A stretch of DNA of 64,000 bases from Desulfosudis oleivorans Hxd3 (GTDB taxonomy: Bacteria; Desulfobacterota; Desulfobacteria; Desulfobacterales; Desulfosudaceae), in the NCBI RefSeq assembly GCF_000018405.1, contig NC_009943.1:2049001-2113000 (forward strand), in the 5' to 3' direction. The notes beneath the pieces are model-generated. The model worked only from the letters and a program-made list of their open reading frames with translations. It made no database searches and was not told the origin of the DNA. Both the position numbers and the translations under genes were made by a program. This document shows, piece after piece, positions 62,080-64,000 of the stretch. Numbering within the stretch: position 1 is the stretch's first letter; each line of letters begins with the position of its first letter.

Positions 62080-64000
62080 ATGAATGCCGCCCAGAAAAAA
62101 CCGCCCCTTGAAATCGTCTGCTCCCGCCACTTTCTGCCGTGGCTTCATGAACATGGCATCAGCCTGGCCTTTACCACCTACCAGTCATGCCGCCTCTTTT
62201 TTATCGGCCTGAAACCCGACGGCACCCTGTCGGCCTTTGAACGGCTCTTTGACCGGGCCATGGGTCTTTACACCTCCCCGGAACGGCTCTACATGAGTTC
62301 CCGGTACCAGATCTGGCAGTTTGACAACGTGCTGGCACAGGGAGAAACCTACAAGGGATACGACCGGCTTTACGTGCCCCGCATCGGATTTACCACCGGG
62401 GACCTGGACGTGCATGACATCGTGGTGGACGACACCAACCGGGTGATGTTTGTCAACACCCTCTACAGCTGCCTGGCCACCCTTCACGACACCTACAGCT
62501 TCACCCCCCTGTGGAAGCCGCCCTTTATCACCAAGCTGGCCCCGGAAGACCGGTGCCACTTAAACGGCCTGGCCGTGGACGAAAACCGGCGGCCCCGCTA
62601 TGTCACGGCGGTGAGCCGGTCCGACATGTTCGAGGGGTGGCGGGAAAAACGGTCCTCCGGCGGTCTCCTCATGGAGATTCCTTCCGGTGAGCCGGTGGTC
62701 ACCGGCCTGTCCATGCCCCACTCCCCGCGTATCTATCAGGGACGGGTCTGGCTGCTCAATTCCGGCACCGGTGAACTGGGATATGTGGACACACAGAAAG
62801 GCGCTTTCGAGCCGGTGGCCTTCTGCCGGGGATACACCCGGGGCCTTGCCTTTTACGAAAATTACGCCATTGTAGGGCTTTCCAAACCCAGGGCCAACCG
62901 AACCTTTACCGGCCTGCCCCTGGACGAGCGGCTGGCAACCAAGGAGACCGAACCCTGCTGTGGCCTGATGGTGATCGACATCAACACCGGCGACACGGTC
63001 CACTGGATGATGCTGGAAGGGGTCACCACAGAGCTTTACGATGTCCAGGTGCTGCCCGGTATTCACCGGCCCATGGCCCTGGGCCATAAAACTGACGAGA
63101 TCAAGACCATCATCACCCTGCCACCGGACCACCGGGCAGCCAACAATCCGGCGGTCTCCAGTCCGGCCCCTCCTCCGGCGGGAAATACACCGTCTTCGGC
63201 AGTACCGCCGGCCAATGAATTTGAATTCAAAATCAACCCGGATGCCACAGCTGTGGACATCATTAAAATCAGCGGTATCACCTTTCCAAATGTGCAGAAG
63301 CGGTGGCAGGTCAAGCCCGCCGGCCTGCCCCTGGTGCTGGTCACCGCCTCTTTAAAGGGCAGCCCCGTGGCCGCGGCAGTGGCGGAAATCCGAAAAAACG
63401 GGGAGCACGCCGAGATTCTCTCCCTTTATGTAGCGCCGGAATTTCGCAAACAGGGCATCGGCGCCCGGCTGGTGAGCCTGATGGAAAGCGCCCTGGCCCA
63501 CAAAAAATGCCGTTCCATTGAGATCAATTTCCGCACCGATTGGGAAGGATGTGCTCCGGTGGAAAAAATCATCGCCCAGCAGGGGTGGCTGCCCCCGAAA
63601 ACCCCCCGGATTCTTTGCAAATCCAGCATCGACCGGATCACCGGCGCCCCCTGGATGAAACACACCACCCTGCCCGATGGACTGGGCCTTTTCCCCTGGT
63701 CTGAACTCACCGACGCGGACAGAAACTATATCCGAAACCGCCAGGAAAAGGAAAACTGGTTTCCGCCGGTACTCACCCCTTTTCAGGAGGAGGCCAGCCT
63801 GGAACATGCCAACAGCGTGGGGCTGCGCAGAAACGGGCAGGTGGCCGGTTGGATGATCACCCACCGGACCACGGCGGACACCATTCAGTACACCAGCCTG
63901 TTTGTGGAGCCGGACCTGAGGAGCAAAAGGGCTGTTTTTCCTTTAATCGTCGAGGCGGTCACCCGCCAGATCCAGGCCGGTGTGCCCAACGGCATCTGGA
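62080..64000 (+). CDS. TIGR03032-like domain fused to GNAT acetyltransferase domain(s), 3' end outside the window
   Basis: At least 640 residues; ATG 62080 with AGAGGAG ten bases upstream, frame open to the window end. Residues about 8-340 resemble the TIGR03032 family (S-R-H-F-L-P-W-L near the start, Y-M-S-S-R-Y-Q-I-W, D-V-H-D-I-V, N-G-L-A-V-D and P-H-S-P-R-I-Y, W-L-L-N-S-G-T-G), probably a beta-propeller. A Pro/Ala-rich linker lies near 350-380. Then comes a GNAT acetyltransferase domain (about 390-510) with the acetyl-CoA loop R-K-Q-G-I-G-A-R near 463-470. A second GNAT-like region begins near 550 (Y-T-S-L-F-V-E-P-D-L-R) and is cut off. The function of TIGR03032 proteins is unknown to me; the fusion suggests N-acetylation or acyl transfer of a substrate bound by the propeller. 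Confidence 0.78.
   Translation, partial: MNAAQKKPPLEIVCSRHFLPWLHEHGISLAFTTYQSCRLFFIGLKPDGTLSAFERLFDRAMGLYTSPERLYMSSRYQIWQFDNVLAQGETYKGYDRLYVPRIGFTTGDLDVHDIVVDDTNRVMFVNTLYSCLATLHDTYSFTPLWKPPFITKLAPEDRCHLNGLAVDENRRPRYVTAVSRSDMFEGWREKRSSGGLLMEIPSGEPVVTGLSMPHSPRIYQGRVWLLNSGTGELGYVDTQKGAFEPVAFCRGYTRGLAFYENYAIVGLSKPRANRTFTGLPLDERLATKETEPCCGLMVIDINTGDTVHWMMLEGVTTELYDVQVLPGIHRPMALGHKTDEIKTIITLPPDHRAANNPAVSSPAPPPAGNTPSSAVPPANEFEFKINPDATAVDIIKISGITFPNVQKRWQVKPAGLPLVLVTASLKGSPVAAAVAEIRKNGEHAEILSLYVAPEFRKQGIGARLVSLMESALAHKKCRSIEINFRTDWEGCAPVEKIIAQQGWLPPKTPRILCKSSIDRITGAPWMKHTTLPDGLGLFPWSELTDADRNYIRNRQEKENWFPPVLTPFQEEASLEHANSVGLRRNGQVAGWMITHRTTADTIQYTSLFVEPDLRSKRAVFPLIVEAVTRQIQAGVPNGIW

Overview
The window looks like ordinary chromosome of a sulfate-reducing deltaproteobacterium (Desulfobacterota, Desulfobacterales-like). 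I infer this from gene content and style (roughly 55-60% GC, dense same-strand blocks with ATGA/GTGA overlaps, an FtsY-SMC pair, B12-dependent radical SAM enzymes, ExbB/ExbD/TonB with a DUF3450-type protein, DUF1566 and FG-GAP secreted proteins, GEMM-type riboswitch). I did not compare it with any database. There is no prophage, IS element or CRISPR array.

Layout. 1-11,529 (+): housekeeping block with the 3' end of mfd, two SurA-like periplasmic chaperones, a RodZ-like protein, recO, a GHMP sugar kinase, glyQ-glyS, a small conserved-looking protein, a nucleoside phosphorylase, ligA and an acylphosphatase. 11,568-17,047 (-): HU, ftsY, smc. 17,048-17,735: AT-rich spacer with hexamer repeats, followed by two tandem family-2 glycosyltransferases (+) and a convergent radical SAM gene. 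20,384-28,600: YccA/BI-1 membrane protein, arfB, lepA, a rhomboid protease fused to a DnaJ-like C-terminal domain, nadC, valS. 28,905-30,890 (-): a very acidic protein with about 27 copies of an [DE]-[IV]-L-D-L-T-E-E motif. 31,097-34,573 (+): rsmE, a GEMM (cyclic dinucleotide) riboswitch driving a secreted DUF1566/PKD protein, and tRNA-Phe. 34,588-39,842 (-): a cobalamin-riboswitch operon (DUF3450/TtpC fusion, exbB, exbD, tonB, cobyric acid synthase). 39,972-56,933: sppA, an EFR1-type flavodoxin/ferredoxin, two GGDEF proteins, a B12-binding radical SAM protein, PilZ protein, two phosphoesterases, an archaeal-type thymidylate-synthase-like protein, DjlA, an MBL hydrolase with mtaB, mnmA, and a chemoreceptor. 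57,130-61,863 (+): two paralogous secreted FG-GAP/VCBS repeat proteins. 62,080-end (+): a TIGR03032-GNAT fusion cut by the window edge.

Themes. (i) Cyclic dinucleotide signalling: one riboswitch, two GGDEF proteins, one PilZ protein. (ii) Vitamin B12: a riboswitch-controlled energised-uptake/corrin-amidation operon and a B12-binding radical SAM enzyme nearby. (iii) Cell surface: three secreted proteins share a C-terminal Cys-Phe-[Ile/Val] box, and one lies behind the GEMM riboswitch. The observations most worth following are the GEMM riboswitch with a C21-G46 pair and a duplicated switching segment, the acidic DLTEE-repeat protein with PopZ-like architecture, the shared CF[IV] tail, the rhomboid-DnaJ_C fusion, and the DUF3450-TtpC fusion. 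All function calls come from reading motifs by eye.
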